From Nocardiopsis ganjiahuensis DSM 45031 (GTDB lineage: Bacteria > Actinomycetota > Actinomycetes > Streptosporangiales > Streptosporangiaceae), in assembly GCF_000341085.1 (NCBI RefSeq), contig NZ_ANBA01000013.1, positions 344,187 to 408,186 of the forward strand: a stretch of DNA of 64,000 nucleotides, written 5' to 3'. The translations under genes and the position numbers were made by a program. A model generated the notes under the pieces. The model saw only the letters and a list, made by a program, of their open reading frames with translations, was not told where the DNA came from and did no database searches. Shown here piece by piece: positions 15,650-24,711 of the stretch. Position 1 is the first letter of the stretch. Each line of letters opens with the position of its first letter.

Positions 15650-16321
15650 ATGGCCCAGATCGAGGTCAAGAACCCCGAGGGCGGTAACAAGGGCAGCGTC
15701 GAGCTTCCCGAGTCCGTCTTCGCCCAGCAGGTCAGCATCCCGCTGATCCACCAGGTCGTGAACGGCCAGCTGGCCGCCGGCCGGCAGGGCACGCACGCCA
15801 CCAAGACCCGCGGCGAGGTTCGCGGCGGTGGCAAGAAGCCCTACCGCCAGAAGGGAACCGGTCGCGCCCGTCAGGGCTCGATCCGCGCCCCGCAGTACAC
15901 CGGTGGTGGCACCGTTCACGGTCCCCAGCCGCGTGACTACAGCCAGCGGACCCCGAAGAAGATGAAGGCCGCCGCCCTGCGTGGCGCCCTCTCGGACCGG
16001 GCCAACCACGGCCGCATCCACGTCATCACCGATTTCATCGCTGAGGACGCGGACAGCAAGTACACGCAGACCGCTCTGAAGTCGCTGCGTCAGGTCACCG
16101 AGTCCGACAAGGTTCTCGTCGTCCTGGCCCGCGAGGACGAGCACAACCGGCGCGCCCTGCGCAACCTCGAAGAGGTGCACATCCTCGACGCGGACCAGGT
16201 GAACACCTACGACGTCCTCTACTCGGACGACGTGGTCTTCACCGAGGCGGGCTACGCCGAGTTCCTGGCCCACGCGGCCGGTACCTCGAAGGCCGCTGAG
16301 TCCGAGGAGGACGACCAGTGA
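15650..16321 (+). CDS. rplD: 50S ribosomal protein L4
   Basis: L4, 223 residues, an exit-tunnel protein. The extended loop is present: TKTRGEVRGGGKKPYRQK followed by GRARQGSIRAPQ. The protein has a slightly acidic C-terminal tail. Its stop overlaps the rplW start (GTGA), showing translational coupling. L4 autoregulates the S10 operon in gamma-proteobacteria; whether it does here cannot be read from the sequence. Confidence 0.98.
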   Translation: MAQIEVKNPEGGNKGSVELPESVFAQQVSIPLIHQVVNGQLAAGRQGTHATKTRGEVRGGGKKPYRQKGTGRARQGSIRAPQYTGGGTVHGPQPRDYSQRTPKKMKAAALRGALSDRANHGRIHVITDFIAEDADSKYTQTALKSLRQVTESDKVLVVLAREDEHNRRALRNLEEVHILDADQVNTYDVLYSDDVVFTEAGYAEFLAHAAGTSKAAESEEDDQ

Positions 16322-16608
16322 GGATCGCCGACCACCGGGACATCATCGTCGAGCCGGTGATCTCCGAGAAGAGCTACGGGCTCATGGACGAGAACAAGTA
16401 CACGTTCATCGTTCGCCCCGACGCCAACAAGACCCAGATCAAGATCGCGATCGAGAAGATCTTCGAGGTGAAGGTCACGAGCGTGAACACGATCAACCGG
16501 AAGGGTAAGCGCAAGCGGACCCGTTTCGGTTTCGGGAAGCGTCCCGACACCAAGCGCGCGATCGTCAGCGTGGCCGACGGCCAGCGGATCGACATCTTCG
16601 GTGTCTGA
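16318..16608 (+). CDS. rplW: 50S ribosomal protein L23
   Basis: L23, 96 residues, sits at the tunnel exit and docks trigger factor and SRP. GTG start at 16318 overlaps the rplD stop by four bases. Blocks PVISEKSYGLM, YTFIVRPDANK and INRKGKRKRTRFG are standard. A 59-bp gap separates it from rplB, with no strong hairpin. Confidence 0.98.
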   Translation: MRIADHRDIIVEPVISEKSYGLMDENKYTFIVRPDANKTQIKIAIEKIFEVKVTSVNTINRKGKRKRTRFGFGKRPDTKRAIVSVADGQRIDIFGV

Positions 16609-16667
16609 CCTCTCCTAGGGTCTGACCGCTACATGTCAAGCAACACGTAAAGGAATGCGCGAAGAAG

Positions 16668-17507
16668 ATGGGCATTCGTAAGTACAAGCCGACGACGCCG
16701 GGTCGTCGCGGCTCCAGCGTGAGCGACTTCGTCGAGATCACGCGCTCGGAGCCGGAGAAGTCCCTGGTCCGTCCGCTTCACTCCAAGGGCGGTCGTAACG
16801 GCCACGGCCGGATCACCGCTCGCCACCAGGGCGGTGGCCACAAGCGCGCCTACCGCGTGATCGACTTCCGTCGTCACGACAAGGACGGCGTTCCGGCCAA
16901 GGTCGCTCACATCGAGTACGACCCCAACCGCACCGCTCGCATTGCCCTGCTGCACTACGTGGACGGTGAGAAGCGCTACATTCTGGCGCCCGCCGGCCTC
17001 AAGCAGGGCGACAAGATCGAGAACGGCCCCCAGTCCGACATCAAGCCGGGCAACTGCCTCCCGCTGCGCAACATCCCCACGGGTACGTTCGTGCACGCGG
17101 TCGAGCTGAAGCCGGGCGGCGGTGCCAAGCTGGGCCGTTCCGCGGGGTCGCAGATCCAGCTCCTCGCCAAGGAAGGCCGCTACGCCACGCTGCGTATGCC
17201 CTCCGGTGAGATGCGCATGGTCGAGATCTCCTGCCGCGCCACGGTTGGTCAGGTCGGCAACGCCGAGCAGTCCAACATCAACTGGGGCAAGGCCGGCCGC
17301 TCGCGGTGGAAGGGCAAGCGCCCGACCGTCCGTGGTGTGGTCATGAACCCCGTCGACCACCCGCACGGTGGTGGCGAGGGCAAGACCTCCGGTGGTCGTC
17401 ACCCGGTCAGCCCTTGGGGCAAGAAGGAAGGCCGGACCCGGACCAAGAACAAGGCCAGCGACAAGCTGATCGTGCGGCGTCGGCGTAGCGGTAAGAAGAA
17501 GCGGTAA
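16668..17507 (+). CDS. rplB: 50S ribosomal protein L2
   Basis: L2, 279 residues, needed for subunit joining and near the peptidyl-transferase centre. The C-terminal signature VVMNPVDHPHGGGEGK contains the conserved histidines. The N-terminal RNA-binding blocks GRNGHGRITARHQGGGHKR and IEYDPNRTARIAL are intact. It opens MGIRKYKPTTPGRR. rpsS follows after 12 bp. Confidence 0.98.
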   Translation: MGIRKYKPTTPGRRGSSVSDFVEITRSEPEKSLVRPLHSKGGRNGHGRITARHQGGGHKRAYRVIDFRRHDKDGVPAKVAHIEYDPNRTARIALLHYVDGEKRYILAPAGLKQGDKIENGPQSDIKPGNCLPLRNIPTGTFVHAVELKPGGGAKLGRSAGSQIQLLAKEGRYATLRMPSGEMRMVEISCRATVGQVGNAEQSNINWGKAGRSRWKGKRPTVRGVVMNPVDHPHGGGEGKTSGGRHPVSPWGKKEGRTRTKNKASDKLIVRRRRSGKKKR

Positions 17508-17519
17508 GGAGCACGTCTG

Positions 17520-17798
17520 ATGCCACGTAGCCTTAAGAAGGGTCCCTTCGTCGACGACCACCTCATCAAGAAGGTGGAAGTTCAGAACGAGAAGGGGACC
17601 AAGAACGTCATCAAGACGTGGTCCCGGCGATCCATGATCGTCCCGGAGATGATCGGTCACACGATCGCCGTCCACGACGGCCGCAAGCACGTTCCGGTGT
17701 TCGTGTCGGAGTCGATGGTCGGCCACAAGCTCGGTGAGTTCGCTCCCACGCGTACTTTCCGTAGCCACGTCAAGGACGACCGCCGCAGCCGCCGATAG
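17520..17798 (+). CDS. rpsS: 30S ribosomal protein S19
   Basis: S19 of the 30S head, 92 residues, opening MPRSLKKGPFVDDHL. It has the RNA-contact blocks WSRRSMIVPEMIG and GHKLGEFAPTRTF. The ATG follows GGAGCACGTCTG. It lies between rplB and rplV as in all S10 operons. Confidence 0.98.
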   Translation: MPRSLKKGPFVDDHLIKKVEVQNEKGTKNVIKTWSRRSMIVPEMIGHTIAVHDGRKHVPVFVSESMVGHKLGEFAPTRTFRSHVKDDRRSRR

Positions 17799-17872
17799 CG
17801 GTTGCAGCAGTTGTAAGAACCATTTTCTCCACGGTGAGTGGGGAATGAATTTCCGTGAGCGAGGGAAAAGCG

Positions 17873-18240
17873 ATGGGAACGAGGGCACAGGCGCGGTTCG
17901 TCCGCGTTACGCCCCGAAAGGCTCGCCGGGTGGCGGACCTTATTCGCGGGTTGCCCGCTGACGAGGCACAGGCGGTGCTCCGGTTCGCGCCCCAGTCGGC
18001 GAGCGAGCCCGTTGGCAAGGTGCTGGCTAGCGCCATCGCCAACGCTGAGCACAACGACAAGCTGGACCGCGAGTCCCTTGTGGTCGAGCGCGTGTGGGTG
18101 GACGAGGGTCCGACCCTGAAGCGCATTCGCCCGCGGGGCTTCGGCCGGGCTTTCCGGGTCACGAAGCGCACGAGCCACATCACCGTGGTCGTCGCTGAGA
18201 ACTCGGGCGCCTCGTCCAAGACGAAGGAAAGGACCCGATA

Positions 18241-18241
<1 letters not shown>
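17873..18241 (+). CDS. rplV: 50S ribosomal protein L22
   Basis: L22, 122 residues from the ATG at 17873 (MGTRAQARFVRV). An in-frame GTG at 17855 would add six residues. I prefer 17873 because GAGGGA ends 6 nt before it and related actinobacterial L22 proteins begin at this point. The C-terminal beta-hairpin that lines the exit tunnel is present (RIRPRGFGRAFRVTKRTSH). The TAG stop shares its last base with the rpsC GTG. Confidence 0.95.
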
Positions 18242-19020
<779 letters not shown>

Positions 19021-19023
19021 CCG

Positions 19024-19437
19024 ATGCTTATTCCTCGTAAGGTCAAGTACCGGAAGCAGCACCACCCGGACCTTCGTGGCAAGGCTCAGCGCGGTACCAC
19101 GGTCACCTTCGGTGAGTTCGGTATCCAGGCGCTCGAGTCGGCCTACGTGACGAACCGTCAGATCGAGTCCGCTCGTATCGCCATGACGCGTCACATCAAG
19201 CGTGGCGGCAAGGTGTGGATCAACATCTTCCCGGACCGTCCGCTGACGAAGAAGCCCGCCGAGGTCCGCATGGGCTCCGGTAAGGGTTCACCCGAGTGGT
19301 GGGTCGCTCCGGTCAAGCCGGGGCGTGTGATGTTCGAGCTGTCGGGCGTGCCCGAGGCCGTGGCCAAGGAGGCCCTGCGCCGTGCGATGCACAAGCTCCC
19401 GATGAAGTGCAAGTTTGTTAAGCGGGAGGGGGAGTGA
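19024..19437 (+). CDS. rplP: 50S ribosomal protein L16
   Basis: L16, 137 residues, at the A-site side of the 50S. Opens MLIPRKVKYRKQH, with the blocks GGKVWINIFPD, KPAEVRMGSGKG and GRVMFELSGV. The stop TGA shares its A with the rpmC start, so the two are translationally coupled. Confidence 0.98.
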   Translation: MLIPRKVKYRKQHHPDLRGKAQRGTTVTFGEFGIQALESAYVTNRQIESARIAMTRHIKRGGKVWINIFPDRPLTKKPAEVRMGSGKGSPEWWVAPVKPGRVMFELSGVPEAVAKEALRRAMHKLPMKCKFVKREGE

Positions 19438-19691
19438 TGGCGAAGTCCGTGACTGCCCACGAGCTGCGCGACCAGTCCGTCGAGGACCTGGTCACGAAGC
19501 TCAAGGAAGCCAAGGAAGAGCTCTTCAACCTCCGCTTCCAGGCCGCTACCGGCCAGCTCGACAACCACAGCCGTCTTCGTACCGTCAAGCGCGAGATCGC
19601 GCGGATCTACACGGTCCTGCGTGAGCACGAGCTGGGCATCGTCCCGCTGTCTGGTGAGTCGGCTGAGGAGACGAAGGAAGCAGCCGAATGA
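19437..19691 (+). CDS. rpmC: 50S ribosomal protein L29
   Basis: L29, 84 residues from ATG 19437 (MAKSVTAHELRDQ). A GTG three bases earlier is also in frame, but the GGGAGGGGG site and family alignment favour the ATG. It has the two-helix hairpin with LKEAKEELFNLRFQ and a short acidic C-terminal extension. It overlaps rpsQ by four bases. Confidence 0.95.
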   Translation: MAKSVTAHELRDQSVEDLVTKLKEAKEELFNLRFQAATGQLDNHSRLRTVKREIARIYTVLREHELGIVPLSGESAEETKEAAE

Positions 19692-19960
19692 GCGAGAACC
19701 AGACTGAAACGCGCAACTACCGCAAGGTGCGCGAGGGATACGTCGTCAGCGACAAGATGGACAAGACCGTCGTTGTCGAGGTTGAGGACCGCGTCAAGCA
19801 CGCCCTGTACGGAAAGGTCATCCGTAGGACGACCAAGTACAAGGCGCACGACGAGGCGAACTCTGCTGGCGTCGGCGACCGGGTCCGCATGATGGAGACC
19901 CGGCCGCTCTCTGCGACGAAGCGTTGGCGCGTCGTGGAGATCCTGGAGAAGGCTAAGTAA
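19688..19960 (+). CDS. rpsQ: 30S ribosomal protein S17
   Basis: S17, 90 residues, OB-fold primary binder of 16S rRNA. Blocks YVVSDKMDKTVVV and TKYKAHDEAN are typical. ATG overlaps the rpmC stop (ATGA). It is the last gene before a 104-bp gap to rplN that carries a small GGCGGCCG-type dyad but no strong terminator. Confidence 0.98.
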   Translation: MSENQTETRNYRKVREGYVVSDKMDKTVVVEVEDRVKHALYGKVIRRTTKYKAHDEANSAGVGDRVRMMETRPLSATKRWRVVEILEKAK

Positions 19961-20064
19961 CCCCAGCCTGTTGGCGGCCGGCACGAGTTGTCGGCCGCCG
20001 ACGCGAGGGGTGAGACCACCTAGCCGTGCGGCAGTGGACCGCACGCATCACATCAGGAGCAGAC

Positions 20065-20433
20065 GTGATTCAGCAGGAGTCGCGACTCAAGGTCGCTGAC
20101 AACACGGGTGCCAAGGAGATCCTCACCATCCGTGTTCTCGGTGGCTCGGGTCGGCGCTACGCCGGGATCGGCGACACTATCGTCGCCACGGTGAAGGACG
20201 CCCTGCCTGGCGCTGGAGTCAAGAAGGGCGACGTCGTCAAGGCCGTTGTCGTGCGCACCGTTAAGGAGCGCCGCCGGCCCGACGGCTCCTACATCCGCTT
20301 CGATGAGAACGCTGCCGTGCTCATCAAGGACGGTGGGGACCCGCGAGGCACCCGCATCTTCGGCCCGGTCGGCCGTGAGCTGCGTGACAAGAAGTACATG
20401 CGCATTATTTCGCTGGCGCCGGAGGTGCTCTAA
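20065..20433 (+). CDS. rplN: 50S ribosomal protein L14
   Basis: L14, 122 residues, at the intersubunit bridge. The GTG at 20065 (MIQQESRLKVADNTGA) has AGGAG 5 nt upstream. An ATG 39 bases earlier would add 13 residues that match no L14. The L14 signatures ADNTGAKEI and GSYIRFDENAAVLI are present. Four-gene run rplN-rplX-rplE-rpsN follows with almost no spacing. Confidence 0.97.
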   Translation: MIQQESRLKVADNTGAKEILTIRVLGGSGRRYAGIGDTIVATVKDALPGAGVKKGDVVKAVVVRTVKERRRPDGSYIRFDENAAVLIKDGGDPRGTRIFGPVGRELRDKKYMRIISLAPEVL

Positions 20434-20436
20434 GCG

Positions 20437-20742
20437 ATGAAGATCAAAACTGGCGACGAGGTCATCGTTCTCGCCGGCAAGGACAAGGGTGCCACCGGCA
20501 AGGTCGTCAAGGCCATGCCCAAGGAAGACCGTGTCGTCGTCGAGGGCGTCAACCTGGTCAAGAAGCACAGGAAGGCCAACCCGGCCGGCGGCCAGCAGGG
20601 CGAGGTCGTCACCAAGGAGGCTCCCCTCCACGTGAGCAACGTTGCGCTCGCGGAGGACGGTAAGGCCACTCGGGTCGGCTACCGCTTCGAGGAAGACGGA
20701 ACCAAGGTTCGGGTCTCCCGTCGCACCGGTAAGGACATCTGA
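20437..20742 (+). CDS. rplX: 50S ribosomal protein L24
   Basis: L24, 101 residues, an assembly initiator. The KOW motif is near the start (MKIKTGDEVIVLAGKDKG). It begins 3 bp after rplN, and its TGA shares a base with the rplE ATG. The C terminus is conserved (TRVGYRFEEDGTKVR). Confidence 0.98.
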   Translation: MKIKTGDEVIVLAGKDKGATGKVVKAMPKEDRVVVEGVNLVKKHRKANPAGGQQGEVVTKEAPLHVSNVALAEDGKATRVGYRFEEDGTKVRVSRRTGKDI

Positions 20743-21317
20743 TGACGGTTACGAACGACATCACCGCACCTCCGATGCCGCGGCTCAAGGAGAAGTACCG
20801 CAACGAGATCGCTGCGGGCCTCAAGGACGAGTTCGACATCGCCAACGTCATGCAGATCCCCGGTCTCACGAAGATCGTGGTCAACATGGGCGTGGGCGAG
20901 GCCGCTCGTGACGCGAAGCTGATCCAGGGCGCGATCGCCGACATCACGGCGATCACCGGCCAGAAGCCGAAGGTCAACCGGGCCAAGAACTCCATCGCGC
21001 AGTTCAAGCTGCGCGAGGGTCAGCCGATCGGCGTCACTGTGACGCTGCGCGGCGACCGGATGTGGGAGTTCCTCGACCGGCTGCTTTCGCTGGCCCTGCC
21101 CCGGATCCGGGACTTCCGTGGCCTTTCCCCGAAGCAGTTCGACGGGAACGGCAACTACACGTTCGGTCTGACCGAGCAGGTCATGTTCCACGAGGTCGAC
21201 CCGGACAAGGTCGACCGCCAGCGTGGGATGGACATCACGGTTGTCACGACGGCGACCACCAACGAACAGGGCCGCAGCCTGCTCAAGCGGCTCGGTTTCC
21301 CGTTCAAGGAAGCCTGA
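20742..21317 (+). CDS. rplE: 50S ribosomal protein L5
   Basis: L5, 191 residues, binds 5S rRNA in the central protuberance. It has LKEKYRNEIAAGL, IVVNMGVGEAA and RIRDFRGLSPKQFDG, and ends in the standard LLKRLGFPFKEA-like tail. The ATG overlaps the rplX stop. rpsN begins 13 bp after its TGA. Confidence 0.98.
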   Translation: MTVTNDITAPPMPRLKEKYRNEIAAGLKDEFDIANVMQIPGLTKIVVNMGVGEAARDAKLIQGAIADITAITGQKPKVNRAKNSIAQFKLREGQPIGVTVTLRGDRMWEFLDRLLSLALPRIRDFRGLSPKQFDGNGNYTFGLTEQVMFHEVDPDKVDRQRGMDITVVTTATTNEQGRSLLKRLGFPFKEA

Positions 21318-21330
21318 GGGGTTACCACAG

Positions 21331-21516
21331 ATGGCTAAGAAGTCCCTGATCGCGAAGTCGCAGCGGAAGCCGAAGTTCGGCGTTCGCGCGTATACTCGAT
21401 GCTCCAGGTGCGGTCGCCCCCGCGCCGTCTTCCGGAAGTTCGGCCTCTGCCGTATCTGCTTCCGCGAGATGGCTCACAAGGGCGAACTGCCCGGTATCAC
21501 CAAGTCGAGCTGGTAG
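21331..21516 (+). CDS. rpsN: 30S ribosomal protein S14, zinc type (Z)
   Basis: Short S14, 61 residues, opening MAKKSLIAKSQRK. It has two CxxC pairs, CSRCGRPR and CRICF, and so is the zinc-ribbon (C+) form, not the longer zinc-free paralogue. Its place between rplE and rpsH is standard. A perfect hairpin starts 8 bp after its stop. Confidence 0.97.
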   Translation: MAKKSLIAKSQRKPKFGVRAYTRCSRCGRPRAVFRKFGLCRICFREMAHKGELPGITKSSW

Positions 21517-21524
21517 TTTCCGGT

Positions 21525-21561
21525 GGGGCCGACCCTGCGCTCTAGCAGCGCGGTCGGCCCC
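21525..21561 (+). terminator. hairpin inside the spc operon between rpsN and rpsH
   Basis: GGGGCCGACC (21525-21534) pairs perfectly with GGTCGGCCCC (21552-21561), with an inner GCGCT/AGCGC. A second small hairpin, CCACCGCC-CCAT-GGCGGTGG, spans 21601-21620. Neither has a T-run. The 273-bp gap to rpsH has no other gene. Confidence 0.6.
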
Positions 21562-21789
21562 CCGAAACGCCGCCTTCTCGGTGGCTCACAGCAGTGTCCG
21601 CCACCGCCCCATGGCGGTGGGTGGATCAGCAACATCCATTCATCAGGGCACGGCAGTCCCGTGAGGGACCGCGGTGCCCACGACCACGCCGTAGGTCCGT
21701 TTGTGCACTCCCGAGGGGCAACCCTGGTGGGAGGCAGGCTCTGGGAAAGCCCGCACTCGGAAACCGCGGTGAGGAAGGGCCAGTCGGCC

Positions 21790-22188
21790 ATGACAATGAC
21801 CGACCCGATCGCAGACATGCTGACGCGTCTGCGTAACGCGAATTCGGCGTACCACGACACCGTGACGATGCCGTATTCCAAGATCAAGGCGCACATCGCC
21901 GAGATCCTCCAGCAGGAGGGCTTCATTCAGGGCTGGCGGACCGAGGAGGCCCCTGTGGGCCAGAGCCTCGTCCTCGACCTGAAGTACGGCCCCACCCGTG
22001 AGCGTTCCATCGCGGGCATCCGCCGGGTCTCCAAGCCCGGTCTCCGGGTGTACGCGAAGAAGGAGAACCTTCCGCGTGTGCTGGGTGGCCTCGGTGTGGC
22101 GATCATTTCGACGTCCGGTGGCCTGATGACTGACAAGCAGGCCAAGAAGCGTGGCGTGGGCGGCGAAGTCCTCGCTTACGTCTGGTAA
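21790..22188 (+). CDS. rpsH: 30S ribosomal protein S8
   Basis: S8, 132 residues from ATG 21790 (MTMTDPIADMLTRLRNAN), the start used across actinobacteria. AGGAAGG lies about 12 nt upstream. The reading frame is open further upstream, but that stretch contains hairpins. The C-terminal rRNA-binding block ISTSGGLMTDKQAKK is intact. S8 represses the spc operon in E. coli. Confidence 0.97.
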   Translation: MTMTDPIADMLTRLRNANSAYHDTVTMPYSKIKAHIAEILQQEGFIQGWRTEEAPVGQSLVLDLKYGPTRERSIAGIRRVSKPGLRVYAKKENLPRVLGGLGVAIISTSGGLMTDKQAKKRGVGGEVLAYVW

Positions 22189-22206
22189 CTAGGGAGAGAC
22201 TGAAGC

Positions 22207-22743
22207 ATGTCGCGAATCGGTCGACTGCCGCTCTCGGTCCCCAAGGGCGTCGAAGTCACGATTAACGGGCAAGACGTCACTGTCAAGGGGCCGAAGGGCG
22301 AACTGAAGCACACGATCGCCGAGCCGATCACCGCCTCCTTCGAGGACGGAATCGTCACGGTGGCGCGTCCCGATGACAAGCCGGAGAACCGGTCGCTGCA
22401 CGGTCTGACCCGTGCGCTGATCGCGAACCTCGTCGAGGGTGTCTCCAAGGGCTACAACAAGACGCTGGAGATCCACGGTGTGGGTTACCGCGTCCAGGCC
22501 CGCGGCTCCAACCTGGAGTTCTCGCTGGGCTTTAGCCACCCCGTGGTCATCGAGCCCCCCGAGGGCATCACCTTCCGCGTGGAGAAGCCGACGATCCTCC
22601 ACGTCGAGGGCATCGACAAGCAGCTGGTGGGCCAGGTCGCCGCGAACATCCGTGCTCTGCGCAAGCCTGACCCGTACAAGGCCAAGGGCGTGCGGTACAA
22701 GGGTGAGCACATCCGCCGCAAGGCCGGAAAGGCTGGTAAGTAG
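22207..22743 (+). CDS. rplF: 50S ribosomal protein L6
   Basis: L6, 178 residues, near the factor-binding site. Opens MSRIGRLPLSVPKGV. The second-domain signature PDPYKAKGVRYKGEHIRRK is present near the end. GGGAGAG precedes the ATG. It is followed 2 bp later by rplR. Confidence 0.98.
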   Translation: MSRIGRLPLSVPKGVEVTINGQDVTVKGPKGELKHTIAEPITASFEDGIVTVARPDDKPENRSLHGLTRALIANLVEGVSKGYNKTLEIHGVGYRVQARGSNLEFSLGFSHPVVIEPPEGITFRVEKPTILHVEGIDKQLVGQVAANIRALRKPDPYKAKGVRYKGEHIRRKAGKAGK

Positions 22744-22745
22744 GC

Positions 22746-23126
22746 ATGGGCATCACCGTGAGCCGTAAGCGCACCGCCAAGGCCACCACCTCGCGCAAGC
22801 GCCGGCAGTTCCGCGTTCGCAAGAAGGTCGTGGGCACCAGCGAGCGTCCGCGCCTGGCCGTGTTCCGCTCCTCCAAGCACATCGTCGCGCAGGTGATCGA
22901 CGACACCAAGGGTCACACCCTGGTCGCCGCCTCCAGCGTTGAGACCGACGTGCGTGGCGCCGACGGCACCAAGTCCGACAAGTCCGTCAAGGTCGGTGAG
23001 CTCGTCGCGCAGCGCGCGAAGGACGCCGGTATCACCGCGGTCGTCTTCGACCGCGGCGGTAACCGCTACGCCGGTCGTATCGCCAAGCTCGCCGACGCGG
23101 CGCGCGAGGGTGGGCTGGAGTTCTAG
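22746..23126 (+). CDS. rplR: 50S ribosomal protein L18
   Basis: L18, 126 residues, binds 5S rRNA with L5. Blocks RPRLAVFRSSKHIVAQ and VVFDRGGNRYAGRI are diagnostic. Start ATG at 22746 is 2 bp after rplF. A 51-bp gap follows before rpsE. Confidence 0.98.
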   Translation: MGITVSRKRTAKATTSRKRRQFRVRKKVVGTSERPRLAVFRSSKHIVAQVIDDTKGHTLVAASSVETDVRGADGTKSDKSVKVGELVAQRAKDAGITAVVFDRGGNRYAGRIAKLADAAREGGLEF

Positions 23127-23177
23127 TTCTATGACCTCTGTAAAGGCCAAGAGCAACCACGAGAAGAGGAATCACTG

Positions 23178-23780
23178 ATGGCTGCAGCACCGCGGCGCGG
23201 CGCCGGAGGCGAGCGGCGTGATCGCCGTGACGATCGCCGCGGCGGCGCCGCAGACAAGGGTGTCTCCTACATCGAGAAGGTCGTGACCATCAACCGGGTC
23301 GCGAAGGTCGTCAAGGGCGGCCGTCGCTTCTCCTTCACCGCGCTTGTTGTCGTCGGTGACGGCAACGGCATGGTGGGTGTCGGTTACGGCAAGGCCAAGG
23401 AAGTTCCGGCCGCGATCGCCAAGGGTGTCGAGGCCGCGAAGAGGAACTTCTTCCGCGTCCCGCGCATCCAGGGCACCATCGTGCACCGGGTCCAGGGCGA
23501 GGAAGCCGCGGGCGTCGTCCTGCTCCGTCCGGCCGCTCCGGGTACCGGTGTTATCGCCGGTGGCCCCGTGCGCGCCGTCCTGGAGTGCGCCGGCATCCAC
23601 GACATCCTGAGCAAGTCGCTCGGTTCGTCCAACCCGCTGAACATCGTGCACGCCACGGTGGCAGCGCTCAAGGGCCTCAACCAGCCTGAGGAGATCGCGG
23701 CCCGCCGCGGTCTGCCGATCGAGGATGTGGCCCCGGCTGCCATGCTGCGCGCCCGCTCTGAGGCGAAGGCAGGAGCCTGA
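23178..23780 (+). CDS. rpsE: 30S ribosomal protein S5
   Basis: S5, 200 residues, at the mRNA entry channel. The N-terminal 30 residues are an Ala/Gly/Arg-rich extension. The S5 double-stranded RNA-binding domain follows (RRFSFTALVVVGDGNG). The spectinomycin loop region looks normal (VGYGKAKEVPAAIAKG). AGAGGAATCACTG provides the ribosome site. rpmD follows after 2 bp. Confidence 0.98.
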   Translation: MAAAPRRGAGGERRDRRDDRRGGAADKGVSYIEKVVTINRVAKVVKGGRRFSFTALVVVGDGNGMVGVGYGKAKEVPAAIAKGVEAAKRNFFRVPRIQGTIVHRVQGEEAAGVVLLRPAAPGTGVIAGGPVRAVLECAGIHDILSKSLGSSNPLNIVHATVAALKGLNQPEEIAARRGLPIEDVAPAAMLRARSEAKAGA

Positions 23781-23782
23781 TC

Positions 23783-23968
23783 ATGGCCAAGATCAAGATC
23801 ACGCAGACCCGTTCCAAGATCGGCGGCAAGGTGAAGCAGCACGCTGCTCTCCAGTCGCTGGGCCTGGGCCGGATCGGTAAGTCCACCGTCCGTGAGGACC
23901 GCCCTGAGGTTCGCGGGCAGATCACGATCGTCTCGCACCTCGTTTCTGTCGAGGAGGTCGCAGAATGA
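23783..23968 (+). CDS. rpmD: 50S ribosomal protein L30
   Basis: L30, 61 residues, opening MAKIKITQTRSKIGG. It has the family block LGLGRIGKSTVRED. It overlaps rplO by four bases (ATGA). Order rpsE-rpmD-rplO-secY matches other bacteria. Confidence 0.98.
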   Translation: MAKIKITQTRSKIGGKVKQHAALQSLGLGRIGKSTVREDRPEVRGQITIVSHLVSVEEVAE

Positions 23969-24429
23969 GCGACTACAACCCCGACGAGCTGCTCAAGCTG
24001 CACCACCTGCGTCCCGCCCCGGGTAGCAACAAGTCCAAGGTCCGTAAGGGCCGCGGCGAGGCTTCCAAGGGTAAGACCGCTGGTCGCGGTACCAAGGGCA
24101 CCAAGGCTCGTAACACCGTTCGTCCCGGTTTCGAGGGTGGGCAGATGCCCCTCATCCGCCGGATCCCGAAGCTCAAGGGCTTCAGCAACGCCCGGTTCAA
24201 GACGACCTACCAGGTCGTCAACCTGGACAAGCTGAGCGAGCTCTACCCCGAGGGTGGCGAGGTCACCGTCGAGGGCCTGGTCGCCAAGGGCGCGGTTCGC
24301 AAGAACCAGCTCGTCAAGGTGCTGGGTACGGGTGAGATCACCGTCGCCGTGCAGGTGAGCGTTAACGCGTTCTCCGGCGCTGCGAAGGAGAAGATCACCG
24401 CCGCCGGTGGCACTGTCACCGAGCTGTAG
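23965..24429 (+). CDS. rplO: 50S ribosomal protein L15
   Basis: L15, 154 residues, a late assembly protein with a Gly/Lys/Arg-rich N-terminal tail (RKGRGEASKGKTAGRG). Also conserved are RPGFEGGQMPLIRRIPK and the C-terminal globular part. It is the last gene of the spc operon before a strong terminator that separates it from secY. Confidence 0.98.
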   Translation: MSDYNPDELLKLHHLRPAPGSNKSKVRKGRGEASKGKTAGRGTKGTKARNTVRPGFEGGQMPLIRRIPKLKGFSNARFKTTYQVVNLDKLSELYPEGGEVTVEGLVAKGAVRKNQLVKVLGTGEITVAVQVSVNAFSGAAKEKITAAGGTVTEL

Positions 24430-24454
24430 GGGTTTCCCTACGATGCGCACTGGG

Positions 24455-24500
24455 GGGCGCCCGCCCGGTAGGTCCGTGAAGGTCCTGCCGGCGGGCGCCC
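24455..24500 (+). terminator. terminator between rplO and secY
   Basis: GGGCGCCCGCCCGGTAGG pairs with CCTGCCGGCGGGCGCCC, ending at 24500. It begins 26 bp after the rplO stop. Confidence 0.75.
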
Positions 24501-24611
24501 TCGTGCGTTGTGAGTGTTGATCGTTATGCCTCATGAACCCCTCCGTCGGGTGATGGCTGTTACAGTGCCATCTGTTTGAGCTCCCCGCTTGACGTAATGT
24601 GAGTACTTCCG

Positions 24612-24636
24612 AGCGCCGGGCGACAGGCCCGGCGCT
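24612..24636 (+). other. leader hairpin upstream of secY
   Basis: AGCGCCGGGC (24612-24621), loop GACAG, GCCCGGCGCT (24627-24636): a perfect 10-bp stem 75 bp before secY. TTGACG (24589-24594) and TAATGT (24595-24600) lie just upstream, but they are not spaced as one promoter. The hairpin could be an attenuator or a second terminator. Confidence 0.5.
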
Positions 24637-24711
24637 GACGTTCTACGACGATTCAGGATCGGCCGCGATGTCTGGAACCCGTTCCGCCGCCGAAGCCGCG
24701 CAGGAGGAGAC

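Noticed and set aside
11008..16273. Long antisense frames opposite fusA, tuf, rplC and rplD
   Set aside because: All lie exactly opposite certain genes and show only shadow composition.
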